Below the pieces are notes generated by a model, which made no database searches, was not told the DNA's origin, and saw only the letters and a list, made by a program, of their open reading frames with translations. Of a stretch of DNA of 64,000 bases, positions 15,151 to 26,600 are shown piece by piece. The stretch comes from Sphingopyxis sp. BSN-002 (GTDB lineage Bacteria; Pseudomonadota; Alphaproteobacteria; Sphingomonadales; Sphingomonadaceae): positions 1,116,001 through 1,180,000 of the forward strand of contig NZ_CP091804.1 in NCBI RefSeq assembly GCF_022024275.1, written 5' to 3'. Position numbers and translations under genes: made by a program. Every line of letters begins with the position of its first letter. Position 1 is the stretch's first letter.

Positions 15151-17679
15151 TCAGTCGGCAACCACCTCGATCTCCCGGACTTGCCGGATATCGGCGGAAG
15201 ACGCCCCGGCCATGATCCTGTAGCGCCCGGGAGCAACCCGCCACTCGCCGCTCGCCGTATCGAAGCGCGAAAAGGCCCGGGGATCGAGCGTAACCGCGAC
15301 CTTCCGGCGCGCGCCCGGCGCCAGATCGACCTTCGCGAACCCGCGAAGCGCAATCGGCGCATCACCCTCGCCCGGCGCGACCGCGGCGACGTAAAGCTGG
15401 ACAACCTCCTTGCCGGCCCGCTTGCCTTCGTTGCGCAGCGTCAGGCTGACCGGCAGGCCCTTCTTCCCGTCCGTTCGCGCGGGGGCGGAAAGCCCCGAAT
15501 AGGCAAAGCTGGTGTAGCTGAGGCCGTGACCGAAGGCGAAGAGCGGTTTCACGCCCTTCGCCGCATAGCCGCGATAGCCGACGAGCAACCCCTCGGAATA
15601 GGGCGTCTTGGCTCCCTTGAGGTTGAGCGTATCGTCCTCGGTTCGCGCCGGGAAAGTCACCGGCAGTTTACCTGACGGATTGACCTTCCCGGTGAGCACG
15701 TTCGCGAGCGCCGCAGCGCCACCTTCACCCGGCAGCCACATGTCCACGATCGCGGGCGCATTACCGGCCCACGGCATCGTCATTGCTGCGCCAGCGTTCA
15801 CCACGACCGCAGCCTTCGGATTGGCGGCGATCACCGCCTCGACCAGCTTGTTCTGGTCGCCCGGCAGGTCGAGCGAGGTGCGGTCATACCCCTCTCCTTC
15901 GGTCGTCGACGAAGACCCGACGAACACGACGACCGCATCGACATTGCGCGCCGCGGCGACGGCTTCGTCGAACGAGGGCAACGGCTCGCGGATGCCAAAG
16001 CTCAGATATTCATAGGGTGTCTGCCCGGTGACATAGTCGATCCGGACGGGATAGCTGCGCCCGCCTTCGAGCTCGACCGAAACGGTCCGTCGGGGGATCG
16101 GAAAACCGAGCACGTCGCGGATATCGGGTTTCGCCGCGCTCTCCTTCGACAGCACCGTCTTGCCGTCGAGGGTGATCGTCGCATTTCCGGTACCGCGCGT
16201 GCTGAATTCGTAAGTCCCGCTTTTTTCAGGCCAGAACAGCCCCTCCCAGCGGAAAGCGGAATAGCCGGTGACCTGCGGCCCGGCGATATTGCCGCTGATC
16301 CGCTTCAGGAAGCTGGTCGCGGTTTCGCGTTTCACCGGTTCGCCGCTCATGTCGGCATTGGCGTAATAGGTCGCGGCGAGCCCCGCCACGCTGCGGTCGG
16401 CGCCGGGACTGAACAGCTTCGGATTGGCCCCCGGCGGGGTTTCCTCGTTGTCGACGCCCCTCGCGTAGACGATCTTCACGCCCGGAAGCGCAGCTTTCAG
16501 CGCCGCCAGCGGCGTACTCGTCTCGAACGGCACCACCGCCGAACTGCCCCCGCCCTGGATGCGCACCACATCCGCGTTCGGTCCGATCACCGCGAGCGAT
16601 TTGATCGACGCCGGGAGCGGCAATACGCCATTGTTCTTGAGGAGCACGATCGCCTCCTCGGCTGCGCTTTGCGCAAGGGCGGCATTGCGCGGCGTCACGT
16701 CTGCGACCGGCCGCGCTACTCCGCGCTCGATTGCTCCGCTGCGCACGATCAGCCGCACCATGCGGCGGGCATTGTCATCGATCTGCGCCGTCGTGACCTT
16801 GCCCTCATCGACGGCTTTCCTGAGCTTTGCGCCAAAATGGTTCGGCGGCCCGGGCATCTCGAGGTCCATTCCGGCATTGACCGTCGGCGCGGTTGAATGG
16901 ACCGCCCCCCAGTCGGATACGACAAACCCCTTATACCCCCACTCGCCCTTCAGAAGGTCGGTAAGCAGCCAGCGGTTCTCGGCGGCATGCGTCCCGTTGA
17001 TCTTGTTGTACGACGCCATCACCGACCAGGGATCGGCGCCCTTGATCACCGTCTCGAACGCAGGGAGGTAGATTTCGCGCAGCGTCCGCTGGTCGACGAC
17101 CGAATCGACGATAAAGCGGTTGGTTTCCTGGTTGTTCGCGGCGAAATGCTTGAGCGAGACGCCGATCCCGGCGCCCTGGGCGCCCCGCACATAGCCGAGC
17201 CCGATCTGGCCAGCCAGATACGGATCCTCGGAATAGGTCTCGAAATTGCGTCCCCAGCGCGGGGTGCGCACGATGTTGACCGTCGGTGCGAGCAGCACGT
17301 CGGCGCCGTGCGCAATCGTTTCCTTGCCGATCGCCGCGCCGACCTTCGCGGTCAAGTCAGGGTTCCACGTCGCCGCCATCGCAACGCCGACGGGGAAAAC
17401 CGTCGCGGGTTTGCCATCGGGCGAGCGCACGCCCGTCGGTCCGTCGGTCATGCGGATCGACGGGATACCGAGCCGCTCGACAGGGTTGAGCGTCATCGAG
17501 CTTTCGCCCGCAAGCAGCAGGATTTTCTCGTCGAGTGTCAGTCTTCCCATCAGGTCTTCGACGCGCGCCTCGACCGGGGCCGATGTGTCCTTGTAGATCA
17601 TATCCTGCGCCTGCGCGCCGGACAGCGCCACCGTCGGGGACAGCAGGGTTGCCGCCAGATAGGCTGTCCGGCTCTTCAT
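15151..17679 (-). CDS. GH3 beta-glucosidase with PA14 domain, exported
   Basis: An 842-residue family 3 glycoside hydrolase. A signal peptide ends at ALSGAQA. The N-terminal barrel carries the nucleophile Asp256 in VVSDWGAV; the second domain contains the usual GEGYDR acid/base region. A PA14 sugar-binding domain is inserted at about residues 420-560 (TYYANADMSG, TGNATITLDG), and a fibronectin-like domain closes the protein. ATG 17679 overlaps the upstream TGA (TGATG); a GTG one codon earlier is also possible. It is the last gene of the eight-gene operon starting at 29523 and should remove terminal beta-linked sugar in the periplasm after GH78 removes rhamnose. Confidence 0.93.
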   Translation of the reverse strand: MKSRTAYLAATLLSPTVALSGAQAQDMIYKDTSAPVEARVEDLMGRLTLDEKILLLAGESSMTLNPVERLGIPSIRMTDGPTGVRSPDGKPATVFPVGVAMAATWNPDLTAKVGAAIGKETIAHGADVLLAPTVNIVRTPRWGRNFETYSEDPYLAGQIGLGYVRGAQGAGIGVSLKHFAANNQETNRFIVDSVVDQRTLREIYLPAFETVIKGADPWSVMASYNKINGTHAAENRWLLTDLLKGEWGYKGFVVSDWGAVHSTAPTVNAGMDLEMPGPPNHFGAKLRKAVDEGKVTTAQIDDNARRMVRLIVRSGAIERGVARPVADVTPRNAALAQSAAEEAIVLLKNNGVLPLPASIKSLAVIGPNADVVRIQGGGSSAVVPFETSTPLAALKAALPGVKIVYARGVDNEETPPGANPKLFSPGADRSVAGLAATYYANADMSGEPVKRETATSFLKRISGNIAGPQVTGYSAFRWEGLFWPEKSGTYEFSTRGTGNATITLDGKTVLSKESAAKPDIRDVLGFPIPRRTVSVELEGGRSYPVRIDYVTGQTPYEYLSFGIREPLPSFDEAVAAARNVDAVVVFVGSSSTTEGEGYDRTSLDLPGDQNKLVEAVIAANPKAAVVVNAGAAMTMPWAGNAPAIVDMWLPGEGGAAALANVLTGKVNPSGKLPVTFPARTEDDTLNLKGAKTPYSEGLLVGYRGYAAKGVKPLFAFGHGLSYTSFAYSGLSAPARTDGKKGLPVSLTLRNEGKRAGKEVVQLYVAAVAPGEGDAPIALRGFAKVDLAPGARRKVAVTLDPRAFSRFDTASGEWRVAPGRYRIMAGASSADIRQVREIEVVAD

Positions 17680-18020
17680 CACTTGATCTCCGCCAGATCC
17701 TTGGCCGTCGCGGCCATCATCTCGTCGGTGATCTTGCCATTGGCATAGGGCTGAAGCTGCGTGAGGCTGATCGCCTTGAACATCTCATATTCGGGCAGTG
17801 CGATCATGCCCGGGAAATGCTTTTCGATCACCGCCTTGCCCTTCTCGTCGGCGACGATGTCCTGCAGCGGGGTGTCTAGCGAGAACTTCGCATCGGCCGC
17901 GGGGGCGGACGCAGGCGCAGCAGCGGGCGCCGGCCTCGCGTCGGCGGCAGGCGCCGGCGTGCCCTGCGCCAGCGCAGGCGATGCGAGCGTCAACAGGGTT
18001 CCAAGCAGGAGATATTTCAT
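17679..18020 (-). CDS. Small exported protein of unknown function
   Basis: A 113-residue protein. A clear signal peptide ([19 protein letters not shown]) is followed by an Ala/Pro-rich stretch of about 25 residues and then a compact alpha-helical domain ([41 protein letters not shown]). No catalytic motif is seen. It is translationally coupled on both sides: its ATG overlaps the CoA-ligase stop (ATGA) and its stop overlaps the GH3 start. That placement suggests a role linked to the glycosidase, such as an accessory or anchoring factor, but nothing in the sequence proves it. Confidence 0.8.
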   Translation of the reverse strand: MKYLLLGTLLTLASPALAQGTPAPAADARPAPAAAPASAPAADAKFSLDTPLQDIVADEKGKAVIEKHFPGMIALPEYEMFKAISLTQLQPYANGKITDEMMAATAKDLAEIK

Positions 18021-19693
18021 CGGGATTCTTCCTTTCCAAATTCGGCGACCATTGCTTCTCTGATCAGATATTTCTGGATCTTCCCCGTCACCGTCGTGGG
18101 GAATTCCTCGACAATGCGCACATATCGAGGGATTTTATAGTGGGCGATCTGCCCGCGGCAGAATTCGCGGACCTGCCCGGGATCAAGGTCCGCTCCCGCT
18201 TTCAGGCGTATCCATGCGCAAAGCTCTTCGCCCATGCGCTCGTCGGGGATGCCGACAACGGCGACATCCTCGACCGCCGGATGCCGGAAAAGAAAATCCT
18301 CGATCTCGCGCGGATAGATGTTCTCGCCGCCCCGGATGACCATGTCCTTGAGGCGTCCGACGATATTGCCATAGCCGTCGGCATCGATCGTCGCGAGATC
18401 GCCCGAATGCATCCAGCCGTCGGCGTCGATCGACTCCGCCGTACGCCCGGCTTCGTCCCAATAGCCGATCATCACCGAATAGCCGCGGGTGCACAGCTCG
18501 CCGGGCTCGCCCGAGGGCACGATATTCCCTTCACCATCGACGATCTTGCACTCGAGGTGCGGCTGCACCCGGCCGATGGAACCCACGCGGCGCTCGAACG
18601 GATCGTCCGGCGCGGTCTGGAAGCTCACCGGGCTCGTTTCGGTCATGCCATAGGCGATCGTTACATCGCGCATGTGCAGGCGCTCGACGACCTGCCGCAT
18701 CAGTGGCTCGGGGCAGATCGCGCCGGCCATGCATCCGGTACGGAGCGACGAAACGTCGAACCGGTCGAAATCGGGGTGTGCGAGCACCGCGATGAACATT
18801 GTCGGCACGCCGTAGAGCGCCGTACAACGCTCGGACTCGACCGCCTGCAGCACGGCGTCGGGATCGAACCCTTCGGACGGATATACCATCGCGGCACCAT
18901 GGGTGATGCTGGCGAGATTGCCCATGACCATACCGAAGCAATGATAGAGCGGCACGGGAATGCAGATCCTGTCGTCCTCGCCCAGCCCCTGCGTACGGCC
19001 GACGAAATAGCCGTTGTTGAGGATGTTGCGGTGGCTGAGCGTCGCCCCTTTGGGCAGGCCGGTGGTGCCGCTGGTGAACTGGATGTTGATCGCATCGTTC
19101 GGATCGAGCATCGGGCCGATCGCCGCGAGACGCTGGCGGTCGGCGTCAGTCGCGAGCGCAGCCGCATCGTCGAAGCGCAGCCAGCCGGGCCGCGCATCCG
19201 TGCCGATCAGGATCAGCGAGCGCAGCGTCGGCAGCCGCGCGGCGCGAAGCTGACCGGGCGCGCTTGCGGCGACTTCGGGCGCGAGTTCCTCGATCATCGC
19301 GGGATAGTCGCTCGTCTTGAAACTCGTCGCGGCGACGAGCGCCGACAGGCCGACCTTGTTGATCGTATATTCGACTTCGGACAGGCGATAGGCCGGGTTG
19401 ATCGTGACGAGGATCAGCCCCGCGCGCGCCGCCGCAAACTGGGTCAACGCCCATTCCGCGCAATTCGGCGCCCAGATGCCGATCCGGTCGCCCGGGTTCA
19501 GTCCGAGCGCGAGCAGCCCTGCCGCAACCGCGTCGGCGCGTTCGAGCAGTTCGGCGAAGGTCCAGCGGATGCCCTGTCCGACCGACACCAGCGCATCGCG
19601 ATCGCCCCAGCGTTTGGCTGCAAGCGCAAGCGCGGTGCCGATCGTGTGGCCGATCAGCGGCGGCTCGGTGGCTCCCCTGACATGGCTCGTCAT
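18017..19693 (-). CDS. Fatty/aryl acyl-CoA synthetase inside the glycoside operon
   Basis: A 558-residue cytoplasmic AMP-forming ligase of the ACSF2/FadD-like group. The P-loop is [10 protein letters not shown], the adenine motif AYGMTETSP, and the catalytic lysine is near the end in [11 protein letters not shown] 19693 overlaps the tannase stop (ATGA), and its own stop overlaps the next gene, which fixes the start; longer in-frame extensions are shadows. It is the only clearly cytoplasmic enzyme in an operon of exported hydrolases, so it most likely activates the acid set free by the three esterases. Hydroxycinnamic, benzoic and fatty acids are all possible. Confidence 0.9.
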   Translation of the reverse strand: MTSHVRGATEPPLIGHTIGTALALAAKRWGDRDALVSVGQGIRWTFAELLERADAVAAGLLALGLNPGDRIGIWAPNCAEWALTQFAAARAGLILVTINPAYRLSEVEYTINKVGLSALVAATSFKTSDYPAMIEELAPEVAASAPGQLRAARLPTLRSLILIGTDARPGWLRFDDAAALATDADRQRLAAIGPMLDPNDAINIQFTSGTTGLPKGATLSHRNILNNGYFVGRTQGLGEDDRICIPVPLYHCFGMVMGNLASITHGAAMVYPSEGFDPDAVLQAVESERCTALYGVPTMFIAVLAHPDFDRFDVSSLRTGCMAGAICPEPLMRQVVERLHMRDVTIAYGMTETSPVSFQTAPDDPFERRVGSIGRVQPHLECKIVDGEGNIVPSGEPGELCTRGYSVMIGYWDEAGRTAESIDADGWMHSGDLATIDADGYGNIVGRLKDMVIRGGENIYPREIEDFLFRHPAVEDVAVVGIPDERMGEELCAWIRLKAGADLDPGQVREFCRGQIAHYKIPRYVRIVEEFPTTVTGKIQKYLIREAMVAEFGKEESR

Positions 19694-21288
19694 TTCCCCG
19701 GCGCCTCGCAGGCAAAGCTCGCGGCATCGTCGGTCGATCCCTTGCCGTCCCACTTCGCGACCTTCGGGAAGGAGCAGAGCGGACGGGTCCGGCCGGCCTT
19801 CGCCGGCAAGCCGATGTAGGCGAACAGGTCATTGTCATATTTGGTCGCGACGATCCGTTCGGGTGCCGGACCACCCTGCCGCCAGCCATCGATCGCGGTC
19901 AGCGGATCGAAATTATTGGGCCCGGGCCCGGCAAGGCAGTGCGACATGCCGGGAACCATGAACAGGCGGACCGAACTTGCCGCCGCGCGCGGATTCTCCA
20001 CGACGAGGCGCTCGTAATAATCGACCGTATTCTGCGCCGGGATCCCGGCATCGTTCCAGCCATGGTAGAGGATCAGCTTGCCGCCCCGCTTGTAGAAGGC
20101 GCGGAGGTCGGTGCTGTCGGCATCGAGATCGCCGCCGACACGTGCCCTTGCGAGTGCATAATCGCGCTCGAGGCTGAAATCGGCAAGCTGCCAGTCGGGA
20201 TTGGCATGAACGAAATAGCGGAAGAAGGCGGTGCCGAACTTCACATGCTGCGACGTCTTTCCGGTCAGCCACTGCGACCATGTCCCCGCTTCCGCCTCGG
20301 CGCCGGGAGAGAAACCAGGATAGAAGCTCTTGCCGTCGGAGCCCTTCGCCCCGTCATAGAACAGCTTCGCCGTCGCGACCTCGCCCGCGGTCAGGCAATC
20401 GGTGCCGTCACCGCCCTTGCACGCAAGCTTCGCGGGATCGAAATGACAGGATCGCGGATCGTCGATCACGCCGTCCTTTATCCCGTCGAGCGCGTCGCAC
20501 TGCCCGAGCGACGCCGCCTGCAACAGTTTCAGCTTCGCCATCGGCAGGTCGCCGCCGGGCTTGCTTGCCGCGACCGCATTGTTCGCAAAGGCGCTTGCCA
20601 TGCGCGTCCACGGCATCGCCGGAGCGCCCGCAATGATCGCGTCATAGTCGGCGGGGAATCGTTGCGCGAGCATCAGCGCCTGCCGACCACCGTCCGAGCA
20701 GCCGTGGAAATAGCTCGCGGCGAGCGGGCCTTCATAATAGGCGGCGATGACCTGCTTCGCGGCCTCCGCCCCGACATGATTGGCCCGCCAGCCATAGTCG
20801 CGGATTTTCTCGGGCGCGTTCAGTGCCCAGCTCGCATCGACATCGCTTTCGCTGACATGGCCCATGTCGGTACCGACCGTCGCATAGCCCTTTTGCACCG
20901 CACCGCGCATCAGGAGCGACGGCAACAGCATGTTGGCACCAAAGCCGCCATTGCCCGCGCCAAGCAGCTTGCCGTTCCACCCGGTGCGTTCGGGCAGCCA
21001 GACTTCGACCTTGATCGACGATCCCGCTACCGGCGAGAGCGTCGCCTGCACGCGGCAGAAGGCCGCAGGAGCCGGCAGGCCGGGCTTGCCCGCCTCGAGA
21101 TTGACCATCGCTCCGCCGGCCAGCGAGGTCGCGACATCGATCTTGCCATCCTTCAGCGCCATGCCGGTCAGCGCCTCGCAGCTCCCGACCTTCTGCGCAG
21201 ACGATGCAGGCGTCGGCGCCGGCTCGTTCGCAGTGCAGGCAGCGAGCAACGACCCGCCGGCGAGCAGGAAAAACGACGCGCCCCTCAT
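19690..21288 (-). CDS. Tannase/feruloyl esterase family lipoprotein
   Basis: A 532-residue serine esterase of the fungal tannase/feruloyl esterase family, which cleave galloyl or feruloyl esters. The N-terminus [18 protein letters not shown] ends in a lipobox with Cys18, so it is probably a lipoprotein facing the periplasm. The catalytic serine is near residue 198 in HGCSDGGRQ; the Asp and His lie in [13 protein letters not shown] and [10 protein letters not shown]. Paired cysteines near the active site are typical of the family. ATG 21288 overlaps the preceding stop (ATGA). Together with GH78 and GH3 it suggests acylated plant glycosides as substrate. Confidence 0.9.
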   Translation of the reverse strand: MRGASFFLLAGGSLLAACTANEPAPTPASSAQKVGSCEALTGMALKDGKIDVATSLAGGAMVNLEAGKPGLPAPAAFCRVQATLSPVAGSSIKVEVWLPERTGWNGKLLGAGNGGFGANMLLPSLLMRGAVQKGYATVGTDMGHVSESDVDASWALNAPEKIRDYGWRANHVGAEAAKQVIAAYYEGPLAASYFHGCSDGGRQALMLAQRFPADYDAIIAGAPAMPWTRMASAFANNAVAASKPGGDLPMAKLKLLQAASLGQCDALDGIKDGVIDDPRSCHFDPAKLACKGGDGTDCLTAGEVATAKLFYDGAKGSDGKSFYPGFSPGAEAEAGTWSQWLTGKTSQHVKFGTAFFRYFVHANPDWQLADFSLERDYALARARVGGDLDADSTDLRAFYKRGGKLILYHGWNDAGIPAQNTVDYYERLVVENPRAAASSVRLFMVPGMSHCLAGPGPNNFDPLTAIDGWRQGGPAPERIVATKYDNDLFAYIGLPAKAGRTRPLCSFPKVAKWDGKGSTDDAASFACEAPGK

Positions 21289-22148
21289 TTGCCGACGAGT
21301 CCCTGGCTGCGCATCCAGCCGCTCATCGCGTCGGTCCATGCGTCGCTCGGTTTGCCGCTCTTCTTCATGCCGAAACCATGACCTCCGCTCTCGTAAGTGA
21401 CGATCGTGCTGCTCGCGCCAGCTCCCTTCCACGCCGCGGCAAGGCGGACGCTGTCGTCGTAGGCCAGCTTGTCGTCCTTGGCGGCCGCGACGAACAGCGG
21501 CGGCGCCTTCTTCGGCACCGCGATTGTGTCGGGTAGCAGCCCCGGATAGATGGCGATCGCAAAATCGGGACGGCTCGCGGACTTGTTCGCCGCCAGCGTC
21601 CAGACCGTCACCGCGCCGCCTGCCGAAAAGCCCATCAGCCCGACGCGATCGGGTTTGATGCCATAGCGGCCGGCATGCTTGCGCACCCACCTGACCGCAT
21701 TCTCGCCATCGGCGGTCGCGAGCGGACGCAGCGGTTCGACCGCGGTACGTAGCGCGGGAAGATTGGCAAGATAGCGCATCATCTGCAGGGGAAAGTCCGC
21801 GCCGGTTTCTAGCAGGCGATATCTGAGCACGAACGCGGTAACGCCTTGGCTGTTCAGCCATCTGGCGACCGCCTCGCCCTCATTGTCGATCGACAGCATG
21901 TGAAAACCGCCGCCGGGGGCGACGATCACCGCCGTGCCATTGGGTTTTTCGGGGACATAGGGCGTGAGCGTCGCGTCGGACACATTACGCACGATCGTTC
22001 CGAACGGGCCGGTTTCGCGTACCTCCTTCGACGTCGCGGGAACCGGATCGGACGACAGGCGAATGGCCTCCCATGCACAAGCGGGGATCGCCACGATGGC
22101 AAGCGCGCCGGCGATAACGGCGGAGAGGCGCATGGTCAGGACTTTCAT
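21285..22148 (-). CDS. Exported alpha/beta hydrolase (acetyl-esterase-like)
   Basis: A 287-residue protein with signal peptide (cleavage probably after IPACA). The oxyanion region is IVAPGGGFHMLS, the nucleophile elbow GFSAGGAV, with Asp in AAAKDDKLAY and His in ESGGHGFGMK. This pattern is that of carbohydrate acetyl esterases and BD-FAE-like esterases found beside glycosidases. Both ends overlap neighbouring genes by ATGA. It probably removes acetyl or small acyl groups from the glycoside in the periplasm. Confidence 0.88.
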   Translation of the reverse strand: MKVLTMRLSAVIAGALAIVAIPACAWEAIRLSSDPVPATSKEVRETGPFGTIVRNVSDATLTPYVPEKPNGTAVIVAPGGGFHMLSIDNEGEAVARWLNSQGVTAFVLRYRLLETGADFPLQMMRYLANLPALRTAVEPLRPLATADGENAVRWVRKHAGRYGIKPDRVGLMGFSAGGAVTVWTLAANKSASRPDFAIAIYPGLLPDTIAVPKKAPPLFVAAAKDDKLAYDDSVRLAAAWKGAGASSTIVTYESGGHGFGMKKSGKPSDAWTDAMSGWMRSQGLVGK

Positions 22149-23611
22149 TTCTTTTCGCTCCGCGCTGCGGCGATGGCGGTGAGAGCGGGCGTAGCCGCCT
22201 GCGCCATCGTCGTCGCCTCGATACCGATCGACAGCAGCTGCGGCGCCGCGGGATCAAGCCGCGCCCAGACGGGCAGCCCCGCCCCGTTCGGATCGCCGGT
22301 CTTCGCAAAATTGGTCCAGTAGTCGCCAAGCTGCTTTGCCGCGGCACGGTCGGCAGCGGTCGCATCCGCAGGCAGGTTGCCGAACTGGAAGGCAACATCC
22401 GATGCATGAACCGCCCCGACGTCGGGCTTGCGCTGCCCCTCGGCGACATAGCCGAAGCGATAGAGGAAGGTTGGCACCCCCGCACGAGCCTGCAGCAGGC
22501 CGAAAGCGAGCGCCGGCTCAGCGAAGATAGCATCCCCGCCAAGCCGTCGGTTCGCCTCGTCCTCGCTGGCGTAAGCGGCCTTCACCATGGCTGCGGAGGC
22601 GCCAAGCGCCTTTTCCACCGGACCGTTCACCATTGCGCGGAACGGCACCGGGATGAAGCCGAGTTCGTCGTCGTTGCTGCCGACGATATAGGGAATATGG
22701 GCCTGTTTGCCTTCGGCGAAAATCGCCTCGGCGCCGGCCGGAACAATCGTGCCGTCGGTCATCGGGCCGGCGTAGCGGTCGTCCTCCTTGCTCATCAGCG
22801 CAATGCTGCCAAGCACCGTTTCGGCCGACAGCGCACGCAGTGCCGGCGCGTCGGGAGCGTTCGCGCGGACCGCGAACGCCTGCCCTTTCGCTTGTGCATC
22901 GGCGAGTGTCGGCCAGTCGTCGCGGCCGCCACCCGAGGCAACGATCGCGCGGGTGAACAGGCCTTTCGCGGCCGGCGACGCCATCAGGCGCGATACCGAT
23001 TCCCCGCCGGCACTTTCGCCGAAAATCGTGACCTTCGCCGGATCGCCGCCAAAGGATCCGATGTTGCGCCGGACCCATTCGAGCGCCGCAATCTGGTCCA
23101 TCAGGCCCCAGTTGCCGCCCTGCCCCAGCGCCGGATGCGCGAAGAAGCCGAAACGGCCGAGCCGGTAGTTGAAGCTGACGACCACGACGTCGCGCCTGGC
23201 AAGCAGGCTGCCGTCGGTTTCGGGCAAGGTCCCCGACCCGCCGACAAAGCCGCCCCCGTGAATCCAGACCATAACGGGCAGCTTCGCTCCCTTGACGGGT
23301 TTCGGCGTCCAGACGTTGAGCGTCAGGCAATCCTCGCTCATCGGACGCTCGCCCGGTTTGATCCCCGGCAGCGGGTTCTGCATGCAGTCGGGGCCATAGG
23401 CCGTCGCGTCGCGCGGCGCGCTCCAGGAAGCGACCGGCGCCGGCGCGCGCCAGCGCAAGTCGCCGACCGGCGGCGCCGCAAAGGGAATGCCCTTGAACGA
23501 CGTGATACCGTCGACGGTCGCGCCGGCAATCGGGCCGCTGTCCGTCGCCACTTGCTGCGCGGTCACGGGTGTCCCCAGAAGAGCGACCGAAACCAGTATT
23601 CCGCGGATCAT
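22145..23611 (-). CDS. Carboxylesterase type B, exported
   Basis: A 488-residue type-B carboxylesterase. The signal peptide is MIRGILVSVALLGTPVTAQ. Signatures: the N-terminal FKGIPFAAPPVG, EDCLTLNVW with a conserved disulphide Cys, HGGGFVGGSG (oxyanion hole), and FGESAGGESV with the catalytic serine near residue 199; the acid is in GSNDDELGF and the His in VHASDV. ATG 23611 overlaps the rhamnosidase stop. It is the first of three different esterases in the operon, which implies a multiply acylated substrate or several ester types. Confidence 0.92.
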   Translation of the reverse strand: MIRGILVSVALLGTPVTAQQVATDSGPIAGATVDGITSFKGIPFAAPPVGDLRWRAPAPVASWSAPRDATAYGPDCMQNPLPGIKPGERPMSEDCLTLNVWTPKPVKGAKLPVMVWIHGGGFVGGSGTLPETDGSLLARRDVVVVSFNYRLGRFGFFAHPALGQGGNWGLMDQIAALEWVRRNIGSFGGDPAKVTIFGESAGGESVSRLMASPAAKGLFTRAIVASGGGRDDWPTLADAQAKGQAFAVRANAPDAPALRALSAETVLGSIALMSKEDDRYAGPMTDGTIVPAGAEAIFAEGKQAHIPYIVGSNDDELGFIPVPFRAMVNGPVEKALGASAAMVKAAYASEDEANRRLGGDAIFAEPALAFGLLQARAGVPTFLYRFGYVAEGQRKPDVGAVHASDVAFQFGNLPADATAADRAAAKQLGDYWTNFAKTGDPNGAGLPVWARLDPAAPQLLSIGIEATTMAQAATPALTAIAAARSEKK

Positions 23612-26600
23612 TGCGCGCCTCCGGTGGTAAAAATGAAACGGCCGGGGCCGGTGCTGTAGACGGCGAAACCCGTCTCCTGCCGCACCGGTTCGGCGCCGGC
23701 GGGAGCCGCGATCGCACCGAAGCGCGTCGGCACCCATATTTCGCCCGCCGTGTTCGCGGGTACTTCGGCAGTCAACGTCAGCTTGCCGCCTTCAACCTTC
23801 CAGCCCGAAAAGGCGCGGCCATATACCGTGTCCATTGCGGCCTCGGCGCTCGCGAGCCCGTCAGGGATCGCCGGCTTGACCAGCACGATCTTGTACCCCG
23901 GAGCGCCCGGGCGCAGCCCCGCGAGCCGCTGGCGCATCCAGTCGGAAATCGACGCGAAATAATGATGATCGCGCGACCGGCTGTTCAGGCTCCAGGTCTC
24001 GAACATCGTCTTGTGGCCGTTCGCAATCCACCAGCCCCAGCCCGGTTCCTCCACGCGCGTCGCGACGCGGTAGGCAAGGTTCGCATGGCCATGGTCGCTC
24101 AGGATTTCGAGCAGATAGCGCGCACCGAATACACCGGTACGAAGCCCCTGCCGGCCCACGTCGTTCGCGATCGCGTCGGCTACGCCCTGCTCCCGCCCAT
24201 CGGGCACCATACCGAAGGCGAGCGGAAGGACATTCTGCACCTGGGTCGGCGGTCCGGCGACGCCTTTCGCATCGACGGTGCGATACCAGCCGTTCGCCGC
24301 GTCCCAATAGCGCGCATTATAGGCAACGCGGATATCCCCGGCGAGTTTCGCATAGCGCACCGCATCGTCCGTGCGGCCGATGATGGCCGAGGATCTGGCA
24401 AGCAAATCGGCCTCATGGAAAAAATAGGCCGTCGTCACCGCGTCGATGCCGCCGCCCCGCGCATTGCTATAATCCATTCCGCCCGCCGAAGCCCATTCGG
24501 ACAGGCCTGCCGAGCGCTGATAGTCCGGCGCCTTGATGTAGGTCGCGGTATAGTCGACCAGCCGGCGCTGCATCTCGTGATTGTCGGCGAGAACGCGCGT
24601 GTCGCCATAGGTCGTATAAAGCTCCCATGGCAGGATCATCGCCGCGACATCCCACGGCGTCGTCGGTCCCCAGATCACATTCCAGCCGGGGGTATTCTCA
24701 TAACCGTAAAAGGGCGTCGTCGGTGCGATCTCGGGAAGCTCGCCCTTGTCCGACTGTGCGTCGCGGAAATCGGCGAGCCATTTGGTCCAGACCCGGACGA
24801 TGTCGAGGCTGCGCGCCGCAGCGCCCGCCGAAGCCTGCGCGTCGCCGGTCCATCCATTCTTCTCGTAGGTCGGCGTGTCGGTCTGGAAGCCATGGAGATT
24901 GTTGAGGATCGACGCGGTCGCGGCAAAGTCGATCTGGTTCAGCAGCGCGTCGGCACTTGCAAAGCTGCCCGTGCGGGCAACCGCCGAATGGACGACCCGT
25001 GCGGTCAGCGCCCCGTCCGGCGGTTCGCCCGGAAAGCCTTCGACCTGTACATAGCGGAAACCGCGATAACCAAAGCGCGGCTCCCATTGTTCCACGCCCT
25101 TGCCTGCCAACGTGTAGCGGTCGGTCTGAAGCTGCGCGTCGATCAACCCGGCGGCGGGAACGACCTTGCCGTCGTCGGCAACGCGCTCGCTGGCCACCAT
25201 CGAAACGGTCGTACCACGCGGCCCCTCGACTTTCAGTACCGGCCGGCCCGCGATGATACGGCCGAAGTCGTAGACACGCACCCCCGGCGCAACCTCCTTC
25301 ACCGCGACCGGCGCGATATCCTCGACCGCCTCGATCGCTTCGCTGTTGGCAGCGACAATCTTCCCTGCCGGGCCGGCGACAACGGGCGCCGCCGCCCATT
25401 TGCGATCCCGGAATCCCGCCCGATCCCAGCCCGTCGGCACAAGGCGCGCGTCGAAACGCTCACCCCGGTGCACCGAATCGTTCAGCGTCGGGCCCGAGAT
25501 CGCACGCCAGGTCCCGTCGGTCGCGACCGTCCCCCGCGTGCCGTCGGTATAGACGATTTCGAGCTGCGCCTTCAGCGCGGGTTCGCCGTGCCAAGGGGCT
25601 GCGTGGAAATACCATTCATTGGGGTCGGTCAGCCCGTACCAGCCGCGTCCGAGTTCGGCGCCGATCACATTCTCGCCGCGGCGGAGCAGTCCGGTCACGT
25701 CATAAGCATAGCCGAGGACGCGCTTGTCATAGGCGGTGTACCCCGCACCGAGCGGCGATCCGACTTGCGAGCCGTTGATCGAGAGGCGCGGCATACCGGC
25801 GCCGGCGTAGTAGAGCCGCGCGGTCGCAACCGGCTTTGTGACACGAAAAGCCCGGCGAACCAGCGGCGCGGGCGCTTCGACCGGTAGTACGATGTCGACA
25901 CCCGGCACGCCGCTGGCAACAACCAGCCCGTCTTTCGCAATACTGCCCCCGGTGAAGGGATTGTCGCCGCCTGCAAAATCGAAAGCGACGGCGGGGCTCA
26001 GACTGCCCGAAACACGAACCGAATGGACCAGCGCAGCAGTAGCTTCCTTGCCCGCAAACCCGATCGTGCCATGCGCGTGCAGGTCGTTGTCGATCGTTGC
26101 CACGACGGCACCGTCGATGCGTGTGACGATGTGACCGCCCTTTGCCTCGATCGACAATCCGATGCGCCGCCCTTTCAGCGGAGCGGGCAGCCTGACCTGC
26201 CCCAGCCGTTCCATCTTGACCGCGGGGCTCGTCCCGCCGGGATAGCGGCGGATCGTCTGGATCAGTTCAGGGCCATTCTTGTCGTCGGCGAGCGTCCAGA
26301 CATAGGCATCGCCATAGGTCTTGCCGTTTGGCAGCGCCCGGAACAGGATATCGACGCTCTTGCCGGTCAGCGTCAGGTCGGCATCGAGCGTCAGGTCGCC
26401 CCAGACATGGTCACGCCGGACGGGCCCCGATATCCAGCGCGCCTGCCAGTCCGATGCGTCGAGCAGCCCCGTCTCCCACCAGGCAGGCGCGCTCCAGTCC
26501 GAGGCCTTGCCGTCCGCATCCCACACCTGCACCTGCCACCAGTAGCGCTGGCGCGATCCAAGCGTCGGGCCGGCATAGGCGATCTGCACATTGTCGCCCG

